From the NCBI RefSeq assembly GCF_000686525.1, contig NZ_JMKT01000017.1:62001-126000 (forward strand): a stretch of DNA of 64,000 bases, given 5' to 3'. The stretch is from Desulfonatronovibrio hydrogenovorans DSM 9292 (lineage in GTDB: Bacteria; Desulfobacterota; Desulfovibrionia; Desulfovibrionales; Desulfonatronovibrionaceae). Of this stretch, positions 23,625-32,793 are shown piece after piece (the first letter of the stretch is position 1; each line of letters begins with the position of its first letter). The position numbers and the translations under genes are program-made. Below the pieces are notes generated by a model. The model was not told where the DNA came from, searched no databases, and saw only the letters and a program-made list of their open reading frames with translations.

Positions 23625-25145
23625 ATGCTCCACAATAACCGCACAACCATCATCATAGCCCTTCTGATCTGCCTGGTGGCTGGATCAATTTTTTTCTACA
23701 AATCCAACCGGCTTGGTCTTCCAGTTACCAGCGACCAGACCGTGGATCTGTGGAACATTGAGGTCAGAATCAGCTTTGAAGCACCCCCAGGACCCACTCA
23801 GGTCAAAACGGTCATTCCCATGTCACTGCCGGGATACCGACTCATAGGAGAAGACTTCATTTCCGGCAGCTACGGGCTGAGCGTTGAATCCAACGATCTG
23901 AACCGCTACGCCCACTGGACCGTGCGCAGAGCCCAGGGTCATCAGTCCCTGTATTACCGCATCCAGCTGATAAAGTCCCCTGACATTGAGCTTCAGGATA
24001 CCGAGCTTCCCCTGCCTCCTCAGGTCCCTGACTACGGAGACATGGAAAAGGCTGCTGCCATGGCCATACTGGAGGAAGCCAGGAGATCCTCTGCTGATGT
24101 CGCCACCTTTGTCCGGGAATTTCTGAAAAGATTCAATGATCCCAATCCATCGGAAAACTACCGTTTTTTTCTCAGACAAGCATCCAGTCCCATGGAGCGG
24201 GTACTCCTGCAAAAGCACATCCTGGCCGGAGCCAGAATTCCCACCAGAATTATTCAGGGCTTTGTCCCGGTGGATGGCAGCAGGTCCCTGGAACTCACCC
24301 CCTGGCTTCAGGTCCACAACGGGACCAGGTGGCTGACTTTCAACCCAGAAACAAGTGAGCAGGGACTGCCTCCAGGCTTCCTGACCTGGCAGGTAGGTGG
24401 TGATCCTGTGGTAGCAGCCCAGGGAGCCAACAGTATCAGAACCACCTTTTCCGCCTCCAGAATACCTGAAAATCTGCTGGCCCTGGCCAATGACCAGGCT
24501 GGCCAGAACAGATCTTTCTTGGTCAAATACTCGTTCTTGAATCTGCCCCTGCATATCCAGAACCTGTACAAGACAGTGCTTCTGATTCCCCTGGGGGCCC
24601 TGCTGGTGGTTTTCATGCGCAATGTCGTGGGGGTGCCCACCTTTGGGACCTTCATGCCTGTTCTGATTGCCCTGGCTTTTAAGGAGACCAACCTCATAAT
24701 GGGCCTGACTCTGTTTTTGATCATCATGGCCCTGGGGATGACCCTGCGCTCTGGCCTGGATAAGCTGCGGCTGCTTCTTGTGCCGCGCCTTGCCTCGGTC
24801 CTGATCCTGGTCATCATGTCCATGGCCGCCATAAGCCTGATTTCCCATCATGCCGGAATACCCAGTGGACTCTCTGCAGCCATGTTTCCCATGGTTATTC
24901 TGGCCATGACCATTGAACGGATGTCCATTGTGTGGGAGGAAAGCGGACCATTTGATGCCCTGGGCCAGGCCCTGGGAAGCATGGCCGTTGCAGTAATGGG
25001 TTTCTGGATATTTCAAAACAGTTTTCTGGAACACCTGTTTTTTGTTTTTCCTGAACTGATCCTGGTTGTCCTGGCCGGATGCATCCTCCTGGGCAGATAC
25101 ACAGGATACAGGGCTGCTGAGCTCTTTCGGTTCAGGACAGCCTGA
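23625..25145 (+). CDS. 7TM protein with inactive transglutaminase-like domain
   Basis: A 506-residue protein. An N-terminal membrane anchor (about 9-25) is followed by a periplasmic part with a transglutaminase-like fold in residues 140-260 (AGARIPTRIIQGF, HNGTRWLTFNPET), lacking an evident catalytic Cys at the usual place. A C-terminal seven-helix block follows from about 305 (MRNVVGVPTFGTFMPVLIALAF). This matches the Transglut_i_TM/7TM_transglut pair. It is 34 bases after the retropepsin gene and before the glutamate-ligase-like gene. The biochemical role is unknown. Confidence 0.83.
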   Translation: MLHNNRTTIIIALLICLVAGSIFFYKSNRLGLPVTSDQTVDLWNIEVRISFEAPPGPTQVKTVIPMSLPGYRLIGEDFISGSYGLSVESNDLNRYAHWTVRRAQGHQSLYYRIQLIKSPDIELQDTELPLPPQVPDYGDMEKAAAMAILEEARRSSADVATFVREFLKRFNDPNPSENYRFFLRQASSPMERVLLQKHILAGARIPTRIIQGFVPVDGSRSLELTPWLQVHNGTRWLTFNPETSEQGLPPGFLTWQVGGDPVVAAQGANSIRTTFSASRIPENLLALANDQAGQNRSFLVKYSFLNLPLHIQNLYKTVLLIPLGALLVVFMRNVVGVPTFGTFMPVLIALAFKETNLIMGLTLFLIIMALGMTLRSGLDKLRLLLVPRLASVLILVIMSMAAISLISHHAGIPSGLSAAMFPMVILAMTIERMSIVWEESGPFDALGQALGSMAVAVMGFWIFQNSFLEHLFFVFPELILVVLAGCILLGRYTGYRAAELFRFRTA

Positions 25146-25233
25146 TAAACCCGGGATAAAGGATGCTAGTAACCAGAGTATTTATTTTTGCGCAACCAGC
25201 AATGCTAATCACTTATAGTCCCTGGACTGGGCC

Positions 25234-26187
25234 ATGATCGCAACACCCGGCAGACTGAAAAAACTTGGGATTCTTGGAATGAACAGGCGTAACGCCGATT
25301 TCATCCTGCCCTTTAACCCCCGCCGGAATTATCCCCTGGTGGACGACAAGGTCCTGACCAAGGATCTGGCTGGCCAGGCCGGTCTGGCAGTTCCCAGGCT
25401 TTTCGGGGTGGTGGACTCCAACTATCAGCTCAGGAAACTTGCAGAACTGCTGGCTGACCTGGACAGTTTTGTGATTAAGCCTTCCAGGGGCAGTGGCGGC
25501 AACGGTATCCTGGTGGCCCAGTCCCGCCAGGGCAGCCATTTTTTCAAACCTGACGGAAGCGTTCTTGACCTGAACAGGATCAAGTACCACGCAGCCAATA
25601 TCATCAGCGGGATGTACAGTCTGGGAGGGATTATGGATAAGGCCATGATCGAATACAGGGTCAGGTTTGATCCGATATTCAGGGAAATCAGCTTTCAGGG
25701 TGTGCCTGACATCCGGGTAATCGTGTTCAAGGGGGTCCCGGTCATGAGCATGCTCAGACTGCCCACCAGACTTTCTTCAGGCAGGGCCAACCTGCACCAG
25801 GGCGCCATAGGTGTCGGGGTGGACATTTCTTCGGGAACCACCCTCAAGGCGGTCTGGAAAAACAGACCCATAACCCGTCATCCAGACACGGCAGCCCCTC
25901 TGAAATCCATCACCATCCCCTGCTGGGATGAAATCCTGCTCAATGCGGCCCAGTCTCGGGAAATCGCAGGTCTGGACTATCTCGGAGTGGATATTGTGCT
26001 TGATGCGGAACTGGGACCGCTGATCCTTGAATTCAATGTCAGGCCTGGTCTGGCCATTCAGCTGGCCAATGGTCAGGGTCTGGCTCCAAGGCTGGAAAAA
26101 ATTCAATCCCTGCCAGCCATTCCGGAAGACCCGGAAGAGAGGGTCGTGCTGACCAGGACGCTGTTTTGTCCTGATCCTGAGTCGTGA
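25234..26187 (+). CDS. Alpha-L-glutamate ligase-like ATP-grasp enzyme
   Basis: A 317-residue ATP-grasp protein of the RimK-related family. Motifs include LTKDLAGQAGLAVPRLFGV, the ATP-binding FVIKPSRGSGGNGILV, DIRVIVFKGVPVMSMLRLP, and the metal-binding end LIEFNVRPG-type LILEFNVRPGLAIQLAN. It should form amide or peptide bonds between a carboxylate and an amine, perhaps adding glutamate to a peptide. It lies 88 bases after the 7TM gene and completes a conserved three-gene neighbourhood. Its substrate is unknown. Confidence 0.85.
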   Translation: MIATPGRLKKLGILGMNRRNADFILPFNPRRNYPLVDDKVLTKDLAGQAGLAVPRLFGVVDSNYQLRKLAELLADLDSFVIKPSRGSGGNGILVAQSRQGSHFFKPDGSVLDLNRIKYHAANIISGMYSLGGIMDKAMIEYRVRFDPIFREISFQGVPDIRVIVFKGVPVMSMLRLPTRLSSGRANLHQGAIGVGVDISSGTTLKAVWKNRPITRHPDTAAPLKSITIPCWDEILLNAAQSREIAGLDYLGVDIVLDAELGPLILEFNVRPGLAIQLANGQGLAPRLEKIQSLPAIPEDPEERVVLTRTLFCPDPES

Positions 26188-26251
26188 CCCCTGGCTGGTT
26201 CAATACTTTCCACGGTTGCATCGGGTTGCATGAGCAGTATAAATAAATTAA

Positions 26252-26280
26252 GCTTGGACTCATCCAAGCCTAGATTGTTT
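26252..26280 (+). terminator. Likely terminator of the ligase-like trio
   Basis: GCTTGGA (26252-26258), loop CTCA and TCCAAGC (26263-26269) form a 7-pair hairpin, and a T-rich stretch (TTGTTTTTT) begins five bases later. It lies 65 bases after the ligase stop and before the cytochrome gene. Confidence 0.5.
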
Positions 26281-26305
26281 TTTAACATCATCCAGGAGGT
26301 CCATT

Positions 26306-26566
26306 ATGGCTAAAACATCAGCTCTCATCTTTACCCTGGCTCTTTGTCTGGTGTTTGTTTTTGGAGTCAACCTGAATGCCGGCATCCAGGAGGAAGGCGA
26401 CCGGATCCTTTCCCAGCGCTGCTCTGTCTGTCATGATCTGGCCAGGGTCAAGAATGCTGACAAGACCAGAGCTGAATGGGAAAATACTGTAGACCGGATG
26501 ATCAGCATCGGCGCCAGAGTCACTCCTGAAGAAAAGCCGGTCCTGATCGACCATCTTGCCCAATAG
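26306..26566 (+). CDS. Small monoheme cytochrome c-like protein
   Basis: An 86-residue exported protein with a signal peptide to about residue 25. One heme-binding motif CSVCH sits at 39-43 (RCSVCHDLARV), and M64 or a nearby Met is a possible second ligand (WENTVDRMISIGARV). AGGAGG precedes the start. It belongs to the small cytochromes related to the heme domain of amine dehydrogenases and probably carries electrons in the periplasm. No partner gene is adjacent. Confidence 0.85.
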   Translation: MAKTSALIFTLALCLVFVFGVNLNAGIQEEGDRILSQRCSVCHDLARVKNADKTRAEWENTVDRMISIGARVTPEEKPVLIDHLAQ

Positions 26567-26586
26567 TCAGGCTGGACTAAAAGCAT

Positions 26587-26904
26587 ATGCAGTACTCATT
26601 TGTCTATATAACCGCATCAGACCTTGCAGAGGCAGAAAATATCGGTCAGGTCCTGGTCAGGGAAAAGCTGGCTGCCTGCGTCAATATTTTCCAGGGCATG
26701 AAGTCCATTTACATGTGGCAGGGAAAACTGGAAGAATCCAGAGAAGCCGTGCTCCTGGCCAAGACCAGGGAAGATCTCAGGGAAAAACTCCTGGCCAGAG
26801 TCAAGGACGTGCACAGCTATGAATGTCCTTGCGTGGTCTTTATTCCTGTAGCTGGAGGAAATCCTGAGTTTCTGGAATGGATTGGTCTCCAGACCACTTC
26901 CTGA
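26587..26904 (+). CDS. cutA: CutA divalent-cation tolerance protein
   Basis: A 105-residue protein with full CutA features: FVYITASDLAEAENIGQVLVREKLAACVNIF, split here as an N-terminal ferredoxin-like half, then SIYMWQGKLEES, and a C-terminal HSYECPCVVFIPV and NPEFLEWI. CutA forms trimers similar in fold to PII and is linked to metal tolerance, although its true role is unclear. It follows the cytochrome gene by 20 bases. Confidence 0.93.
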   Translation: MQYSFVYITASDLAEAENIGQVLVREKLAACVNIFQGMKSIYMWQGKLEESREAVLLAKTREDLREKLLARVKDVHSYECPCVVFIPVAGGNPEFLEWIGLQTTS

Positions 26905-27025
26905 TCCCCTGCTTTCTGGGAATGATATGTTTTAATCTGAAGCTGCAGCTGCCCGGGACAGGGCCGCCAAGTCAACCTCAACCCTGCTGCCTGGTAAGCT
27001 GCAGCAGGAGCCACGGAAAAACTAT

Positions 27026-28108
27026 ATGCTGGAAATGAAGCTGGAAAACCTGGAAAATTACTTAAGATCCATCCTGGACGGCAAGATCGAACTGACTGGT
27101 ATCGGAGAAATTGGATCCCTGGACGAACAGGGGATGAAGGACTTTGGATACGGCAAGCCCATGCTGATCAATTTCAGACAGGACGGGAAACCCGTCCAGG
27201 CCGTGCTTTCAGCCATGAAGGGTGACCGGTACGGGCATCAGTTCTACTGGGACCGGGCCGCAATCCTCATGTTCCAGTATGAAACCGGTGGCCTGATGAA
27301 GCATCATGTCCGGCCCATGGGTCTGGGCTATGTGGATGGATCAGGCCGGCTGGTCCCGGTCAAGGACGTCAATGAATTCTTCATCCTCAACGAAAAGGTC
27401 GAGGGTAAGGACTACTTCCTGGATCTGGAACGGATTAAATCCGGACAACTTCTGGAAAGGGATATAGGTCTGACTGCTGAATTCGCCCTGTGGCTGGCTG
27501 ACCTTCACTCAGCCAAAAGCCCGGAAAAAGACCTCTACCACCGCAGGATCCGGCAGCTTATCGGTGATTCCGAATGCATATTCGGCCTCATCGATGCCTA
27601 TCCCCATCCCTTTGAGCACTTTCCTGAAAAAAGATTCATTGATCTGGAAAAAAAACTCATTGAATGGCGCTGGAAGCTTCGCAGGTATGACCACCGTCTG
27701 AGTGAAGTCCACGGAGATTTTCACCCCTGGAATGTGCTCATCCGGGAGGATGGCGGTTTTTCCGTGCTGGACCGCAGCCGGGGACAATGGGGAGAACCGG
27801 CTGACGATGTATCCACCATGACCTGCAATTATCTGCTCTACTCCCTTTATTCCGGTCCCAGGCTTTCAGGAGACTTTGAACAGCTGTACCGGACCCTCTG
27901 GGACACCTATCTGGACAAGACCAATGACCGGGAGATCCTGGAAGTTGTAGCCCCTTTTTATGTCTTCAGGGGGCTGGTCATAGCTTCGCCTGAATGGTAT
28001 CCAGGGCACCCCCTGGAAGTCAGGCAGGCCCTTTTCCGATTCCTGGAAAATATCCTGGAGGAAGATGTCTTTGATTACCAGAACATCAACAAATATCTCC
28101 AGGGATGA
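27026..28108 (+). CDS. APH-family phosphotransferase-like protein
   Basis: A 360-residue protein of the aminoglycoside-phosphotransferase/choline-kinase superfamily. The catalytic loop is HGDFHPWNVL at about 228-237 and the metal motif is VLDRSRG (replacing the usual D-x-D/E). The N-terminal lobe is unusual. The gene is 26 bases before an APS-kinase-like gene, so both probably phosphorylate the same or related small molecules. Antibiotic resistance is not implied; many family members act on sugars or metabolites. Confidence 0.78.
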   Translation: MLEMKLENLENYLRSILDGKIELTGIGEIGSLDEQGMKDFGYGKPMLINFRQDGKPVQAVLSAMKGDRYGHQFYWDRAAILMFQYETGGLMKHHVRPMGLGYVDGSGRLVPVKDVNEFFILNEKVEGKDYFLDLERIKSGQLLERDIGLTAEFALWLADLHSAKSPEKDLYHRRIRQLIGDSECIFGLIDAYPHPFEHFPEKRFIDLEKKLIEWRWKLRRYDHRLSEVHGDFHPWNVLIREDGGFSVLDRSRGQWGEPADDVSTMTCNYLLYSLYSGPRLSGDFEQLYRTLWDTYLDKTNDREILEVVAPFYVFRGLVIASPEWYPGHPLEVRQALFRFLENILEEDVFDYQNINKYLQG

Positions 28109-28134
28109 CCTAGACAAAAAGGATCAAGACTCAA

Positions 28135-28731
28135 GTGACAAACATCAGTTCACCCCCTGCTGAAGGCTTTGCTGTCTGGTTCACCGGTCTGCCCGGATCC
28201 GGAAAGAGCAGCATCAGCAGAAAAGTGTCCCAAGAGCTGAAAAAAGCGGGAATAGATGCAGTCCACCTGCAGATGGACCAGCGCCGCAAGGTTTACTTTC
28301 CTCATCCCCGGTACACTTCTGAAGAAAGAAGCAGGGCTTACCAGCTCTTTGCTGAAGAAGGTGCTGATCTGGCCGGGCAGGGCAGGTTCGTGGTAATGGA
28401 TGCCACAGCTCCCAGAAAATCCATGCGGGATCTGGCCAGAAAACTTATTTCCCGCTTTGCTGAAATCCATGTGTCTTGTTCCCTGGAAACAGCCATGAAG
28501 CGGGAAGGCAGCCGGCCCGAAGGTCTGGTCATGGCCGACCTTTACGCCAAGGCCCTGGAAAGGAAGAATACCGGCCGGGACTTCCCCGGACTTGGCCAGG
28601 TCATAGGGGTTGATCTTGCTTTTGAAAAAGATCCCCAGGCCGAACTGGTCATTGAAAACGACCAGCTAAGCCTTGACCAGGCTGTTCAGCAGGCCATGGA
28701 TTTCATCCTGAACCATTTCATCCAGCATTGA
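28135..28731 (+). CDS. Adenylylsulfate-kinase-like P-loop kinase
   Basis: A 198-residue P-loop protein. Walker A is GLPGSGKSS at about 18-26, followed by HLQMDQRRKVYFP where CysC has LDGDNVR, and VVMDATAPRKSMRD where CysC has V-SFISP. The CysC fold is clear but the APS-binding wording differs, so another substrate is likely, possibly linked to the APH-like partner. It starts with GTG at 28135. A dissimilatory sulfate reducer does not need APS kinase for respiration. Confidence 0.72.
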   Translation: MTNISSPPAEGFAVWFTGLPGSGKSSISRKVSQELKKAGIDAVHLQMDQRRKVYFPHPRYTSEERSRAYQLFAEEGADLAGQGRFVVMDATAPRKSMRDLARKLISRFAEIHVSCSLETAMKREGSRPEGLVMADLYAKALERKNTGRDFPGLGQVIGVDLAFEKDPQAELVIENDQLSLDQAVQQAMDFILNHFIQH

Positions 28732-28763
28732 CACCTGGATCTGACGGGTTAAGTTTCCTGTAA

Positions 28764-30095
28764 ATGAAGTATCATATTCTTACTTTCGGCTGCCAGATGA
28801 ATGTGGCTGACTCCGGCTGGCTGGACCGCTCCCTGACCAGCATGGGATATGAAAAAACACCGGACGAAGACCAGGCTGATTTTTTCATTGTCAATACCTG
28901 CAGTGTAAGGGAAAAGCCAGAGCAGAAAGTCTACAGTCTGCTGGGCAGGCTCAAGGAATTTCAGGAAAAAAAACCTTGGGTTTTTGCCTGTGTGGGCGGA
29001 TGCGTGGCCCAGCAGGTGGGAAACTTTTTTTTCCAACGCTTTCCCTTTGTCCGGCTGGTCTTTGGAACGGACGGTCTGGCTATGGTGCCAGCAGCCCTGC
29101 AGCGTCTGGAAAAAGATGAACACCTGAAGATCAGCCTTCTGGACTTTCAAGATCTGTACCCGGAGCGGACCAACCACTGGCCGGACAAACTTGGCCCTCA
29201 GGCCTTTGTCAACATCATGCAGGGCTGTGATAATTTCTGCGCTTACTGCATTGTGCCCTATACCAGGGGCAGGCAGAAATCCCGCTCTTCAGCGGAAATC
29301 TTAAGGGAGTGCCGGGAACTTGTGGATCGGGGGGTCAAGGAAATCACCCTGCTGGGCCAAAACGTCAACAGCTACGGCCAGGACAAAGACGGGCAGGAAA
29401 TCTCCTTTGCCCGCCTGCTGCGGGAGGTGGACCGAATTAACGACTTAAAAAGGCTTCGCTTTACCACCTCCCATCCCAAAGACATGAGCCCGGAGGTGAT
29501 AAAGGTCTTTGGAGAGCTGGAGACCCTGTGCCCGCAACTTCACCTGCCATTGCAGTCCGGATCCGATGACATCTTGAAATCCATGGGCAGGAAGTATACC
29601 TCCAGTAAATACCTGGATCTGGTTGAAGCCCTGCGTTCTGTATGCCCGGACCTGGCCCTGACCACGGATCTGATTGTGGGCTTTCCTGGTGAAACTGACA
29701 CGGATTTTCAGCAGACCCTGAACGTAATGAACAAAGTGGGCTTTGATTCCTGTTTTTCATTCAAATACTCGGACCGGCCAGGGGTGCGTTCCAGCCTGAT
29801 GCAGCCCAAGGTGTCTGAACAGGAAAAAACCCTGAGGCTGGACATTCTGCAGCAATTACAGGAAGAATGGACCAGGAAAAGGCTGGAGAGCAGGGTCGGC
29901 CGGAAAGACCTGGTGCTCATCGAAGCCCCGAGTAAAATGCAGAAAGCCGGAACCAGGTCCTGGAAGGGACGGGACTTGGGAGGCCGGGTGGTTAACGTGG
30001 GTCTGGACAGCAGTGACGACTTGACCGGTAAAATCCTGGAAGTAGCTGTTATCAGGGCCAAGAAACATTCCCTGGAGGGAGAGGTGATTAGATGA
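28764..30095 (+). CDS. miaB: tRNA methylthiotransferase MiaB
   Basis: A 443-residue radical-SAM enzyme that adds the 2-methylthio group to N6-isopentenyladenosine-37 of tRNA. The N-terminal domain holds the second 4Fe-4S cluster with C10, C46 and C80. The radical-SAM motif is C155-x3-C159-x2-C162 (GCDNFCAYC), followed by IVPYTRGRQKSR. A TRAM domain closes the protein. The length is normal. The stop overlaps the next gene (ATGATG). Confidence 0.96.
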   Translation: MKYHILTFGCQMNVADSGWLDRSLTSMGYEKTPDEDQADFFIVNTCSVREKPEQKVYSLLGRLKEFQEKKPWVFACVGGCVAQQVGNFFFQRFPFVRLVFGTDGLAMVPAALQRLEKDEHLKISLLDFQDLYPERTNHWPDKLGPQAFVNIMQGCDNFCAYCIVPYTRGRQKSRSSAEILRECRELVDRGVKEITLLGQNVNSYGQDKDGQEISFARLLREVDRINDLKRLRFTTSHPKDMSPEVIKVFGELETLCPQLHLPLQSGSDDILKSMGRKYTSSKYLDLVEALRSVCPDLALTTDLIVGFPGETDTDFQQTLNVMNKVGFDSCFSFKYSDRPGVRSSLMQPKVSEQEKTLRLDILQQLQEEWTRKRLESRVGRKDLVLIEAPSKMQKAGTRSWKGRDLGGRVVNVGLDSSDDLTGKILEVAVIRAKKHSLEGEVIR

Positions 30096-30589
30096 TGATC
30101 AAAATGGAAATATTCGGACTGGCAATGGATGAAAAGACCAACATGCCCCTGGTCATCCTCAAGGACAGCGAAGACAAGTACATTCTGCCCATCTGGATCG
30201 GAGCCCTGGAGGCCATGGCCATCTCTCTGCCCCTCAAAGGCATGTCCATGCCCAGGCCCATGACCCACGATCTCTTTCTGGATACCTTGAATCAGCTGGA
30301 TGCCAAGCTGCTGCACGTTGAAATCAGTGAAATCAAGGATTCCACATATTATGCCATCCTGGTCATGGCCAAAGGAGATGAGGAGCTGAGGATCGACAGC
30401 CGGCCCTCGGACGCCATAGCCATGGCGGTCCGGGCCAAAATTCCCATCCTGGTCAACAAGACCATCCTGGAACAGATCATGAAGGAGCAGGACGGAGACT
30501 ATCAGGTGGTCTTAAACGACGAGGAAGGCAAAAAATGGACCGAAATCCTGGAAAAGTACAATCTGGATGACATAAAGTACAAGATGTAA
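30092..30589 (+). CDS. Bifunctional nuclease (DUF151) family protein
   Basis: A 165-residue DUF151 protein. Family wording is clear: ILPIWIGALEAMAI, MTHDLFLDTL, and RIDSRPSDAIAMAVRAKIPILV. Members have shown DNase/RNase activity in plants and bacteria, but the role in this group is uncertain. It overlaps the end of miaB by four bases, a common pairing in Desulfobacterota, suggesting co-expression. Confidence 0.9.
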   Translation: MMIKMEIFGLAMDEKTNMPLVILKDSEDKYILPIWIGALEAMAISLPLKGMSMPRPMTHDLFLDTLNQLDAKLLHVEISEIKDSTYYAILVMAKGDEELRIDSRPSDAIAMAVRAKIPILVNKTILEQIMKEQDGDYQVVLNDEEGKKWTEILEKYNLDDIKYKM

Positions 30590-30609
30590 AAAAGCTGGCC
30601 ATGGCTTTT
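30590..30609 (+). terminator. Weak hairpin after the DUF151 gene
   Basis: AAAAGC (30590-30595) and GCTTTT (30604-30609) with an 8-base loop follow the stop directly. The stem is short and the next gene starts 26 bases later, so termination is doubtful. Confidence 0.3.
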
Positions 30610-30634
30610 AAACCTGATTTTTCGGAGCAGAACA

Positions 30635-31294
30635 TTGATAGATTTGCATATGCATACCGTCTACAGCGACGGTGAGCTGATCCCGGCCGAGCTGGCCAGG
30701 AGGGCCAAAGTGGCTGGATACCGGGCAGTAGCCTTTACAGACCATGCTGACCACTCCAATGTTGAGCACATCCTGGCCGGGATGCTCAAGATGGTCCATG
30801 ACTACTCCCTGTACGCTGAAATCGATATCCTGGCAGGGGTTGAACTGACCCATGTCCCTCCGGCCCTTATCCCGGATATGACTGCCAGGGCCCGCCAGCT
30901 TGGGGCCCAGATCGTCATAGTCCACGGCGAAACCATTGTTGAGCCGGTTGCCCCCGGGACCAACCACGCTGCCATCATGGCCGGGGTGGACATCCTGGCC
31001 CATCCAGGGCTCATCACGCCCCAGGACGTGGAACTGGCGGCTGAAAAAAACGTCTGTCTGGAAATAACCACCAGAAAAGGCCACAGTTTGACCAACGGCC
31101 ATGTCACCAGCCTGGCCAGAAAGCATCAGGCCAGACTGGTCATCAACAATGACGCCCATTCCCCCGGGGACCTGGTGGACAGGGACATGCGCCGCAACAT
31201 CGCTCTGGGAGCCGGAATGAGCGAAGATGAGTATCTTCGGGCTGAACAGAATTCTGTGGATATCCTGGCCCGGATAAGGAGCAGAGCCAAGTGA
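30635..31294 (+). CDS. PHP-domain phosphoesterase
   Basis: A 219-residue PHP-family metal-dependent hydrolase. Motif I is DLHMHTVYSDG, motif II FTDHADH, then GVELTHVPP, IVHGET, ILAHPG, and the closing NNDAHSPGD, giving all the usual metal ligands. It starts with TTG at 30635, preceded by CGGAG. The family includes histidinol phosphatase and nucleotide phosphoesterases; the substrate is not clear. The stop overlaps the sirtuin start. Confidence 0.88.
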   Translation: MIDLHMHTVYSDGELIPAELARRAKVAGYRAVAFTDHADHSNVEHILAGMLKMVHDYSLYAEIDILAGVELTHVPPALIPDMTARARQLGAQIVIVHGETIVEPVAPGTNHAAIMAGVDILAHPGLITPQDVELAAEKNVCLEITTRKGHSLTNGHVTSLARKHQARLVINNDAHSPGDLVDRDMRRNIALGAGMSEDEYLRAEQNSVDILARIRSRAK

Positions 31295-32052
31295 GCAGCT
31301 TTCAAAAAGAACTCTGGGCCAAAGCGGCTGATATTTTAAAAGAATCCAGGCTGGCCATTGCCATGACTGGAGCTGGGATCTCCGTACCCAGCGGGATTCC
31401 GGACTTCAGAAGCCCTGGTGGACTGTGGTCCAAATTTGATCCGCAACAGGTCTGCTCAGACTGGGCTCTGATCAACAACCCCCACGGGGTGTGGGAATTT
31501 TTGCTGGAGGCTGTCAAAATGTTTGCCGCTGCCCGGCCCAATCCAGGCCATCTGACCCTGGCCAGGATGGAACAGACCGGCATCATTAATTCCATCATTA
31601 CTCAGAATATTGACAACCTTCACCAGCTGGCCGGTTCAGCCAATGTAATTGAATTTCACGGAGGATGCGGTTCATTTTATTGCAACCAGTGCAGAAAAGA
31701 CTTTGACCCGGCCCTGGCCCTTAACCTGAATGAAAAGGATATTCCATGGCTTTGCAATGATTGTCAGGGTATCATCAGGCCTTCAGTGGTCTTTTTCGGG
31801 GAGCAGATCCCGGCCCAGGCCATGCTCCAGAGCCAGGATCTGGCTGAAAGGGCTGATGTGGTGCTTATTGTAGGCACTTCTGGCGAAGTCGCCCCTGCCA
31901 ATGTCTTTCCCCAGTGGATCAAAAGACGGGGCGGAAAAATAATCGAGATCAACCTTGGCTCAACAGCCTATGACGGCCTGTCCGACCTGAAGCTGGATAT
32001 GCCGGCAGAGATCGCCCTGCCAGGAATCATGGATATGCTTGACAGACAATAA
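31291..32052 (+). CDS. cobB: NAD-dependent protein deacylase (sirtuin)
   Basis: A 253-residue sirtuin that removes acyl groups from lysines using NAD. NAD-binding motifs are GAGISVPSGIPDFR and TQNIDNLH; the catalytic His lies in EFHGG. A structural zinc is held by CNQC and CNDC. It ends with GTSGEVAPAN and NLGSTAYD segments. The GTG start overlaps the PHP gene stop. The standard Tyr/Arg pair of desuccinylases is not evident, so deacetylation is more likely. Confidence 0.93.
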   Translation: MSSFQKELWAKAADILKESRLAIAMTGAGISVPSGIPDFRSPGGLWSKFDPQQVCSDWALINNPHGVWEFLLEAVKMFAAARPNPGHLTLARMEQTGIINSIITQNIDNLHQLAGSANVIEFHGGCGSFYCNQCRKDFDPALALNLNEKDIPWLCNDCQGIIRPSVVFFGEQIPAQAMLQSQDLAERADVVLIVGTSGEVAPANVFPQWIKRRGGKIIEINLGSTAYDGLSDLKLDMPAEIALPGIMDMLDRQ

Positions 32053-32085
32053 TCCCCAAACAGCAGTGTAAAAGGTTACAACCAT

Positions 32086-32784
32086 ATGAACATGTTCATG
32101 CCTGAACAGGGTCTTTGGGCCATGCTGGTCCAGTCCTCCCTGCTCATCCAGATCATCATGCTGGTCCTTCTGGTCATGTCGGTTTCCAGCTGGACCATCA
32201 TCATTTTCAAATTCGTCACTTTCAGGCGGTTCAAATCCCTGATCCAGGACCAGATCCAGAATTTTGAACGGGCTTCAGATCTGGCTGAAGCCATGAAGGC
32301 CTCCAGACAGAGCGCCCAGTCCCCCCTGTATATGATAGGTCTGTCCGCTCTCAAGGAGATCCAGAAGCTGGAGCAGAGCCAGCTTTCAGCCAGTGTCAAA
32401 TTCCGCATTGCCGAGGACAACGTCAGAAGAGTACTTCGTCAGGGTGTCAGTGCCCAGCTCAAAGAGCTGTCATCATCCCTGCCCTTTCTGGCCATCTGCG
32501 CCAACTCCTCCCTGCTCATCGGACTGCTGGGTACGGTCTGGGGGATCATGAATTCCTTCCATGCCATTGGCATTCAAAGGGGGGCCACCCTGGCAACCGT
32601 GGCTCCAGGCATATCCGAAGCTCTGATAACCACTGCCTTCGGACTGGTGGTGGCCATCCCAGCCACCATTTTTTACAATATGCTCTGGGAAAGATTGAAC
32701 AACATCCAGTTCGATCTGATTAACTTTGCAGGATCATTTCTGAACAGGGCCCAGCGTGAGCTGCCCTGGATGGAAAAAAAGTAG
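32086..32784 (+). CDS. tolQ: TolQ
   Basis: A 232-residue inner-membrane proton-channel subunit of the ExbB/TolQ/MotA family. Three membrane helices lie near residues 18-40, 132-155 and 170-193. The typical segment NSSLLIGLLGTVWGIMNSF and PGISEALITTAFGLVVAIPA are present. It starts the tolQRAB-pal group, only 9 bases before tolR. It powers Tol-Pal, which keeps the outer membrane attached during division. Confidence 0.93.
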   Translation: MNMFMPEQGLWAMLVQSSLLIQIIMLVLLVMSVSSWTIIIFKFVTFRRFKSLIQDQIQNFERASDLAEAMKASRQSAQSPLYMIGLSALKEIQKLEQSQLSASVKFRIAEDNVRRVLRQGVSAQLKELSSSLPFLAICANSSLLIGLLGTVWGIMNSFHAIGIQRGATLATVAPGISEALITTAFGLVVAIPATIFYNMLWERLNNIQFDLINFAGSFLNRAQRELPWMEKK

Positions 32785-32793
32785 GGGACAGCC

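Noticed and set aside
23823-25034. 403-codon open frame on the minus strand
   Set aside because: Lies antisense to the 7TM-transglutaminase-like gene; its His/Gln/Gly-rich product has no domain and reflects codon bias of the real gene.
27026-28108. Antibiotic-resistance aminoglycoside kinase
   Set aside because: Only the general APH fold is shared; context is metabolic and no drug-specific motif is seen.
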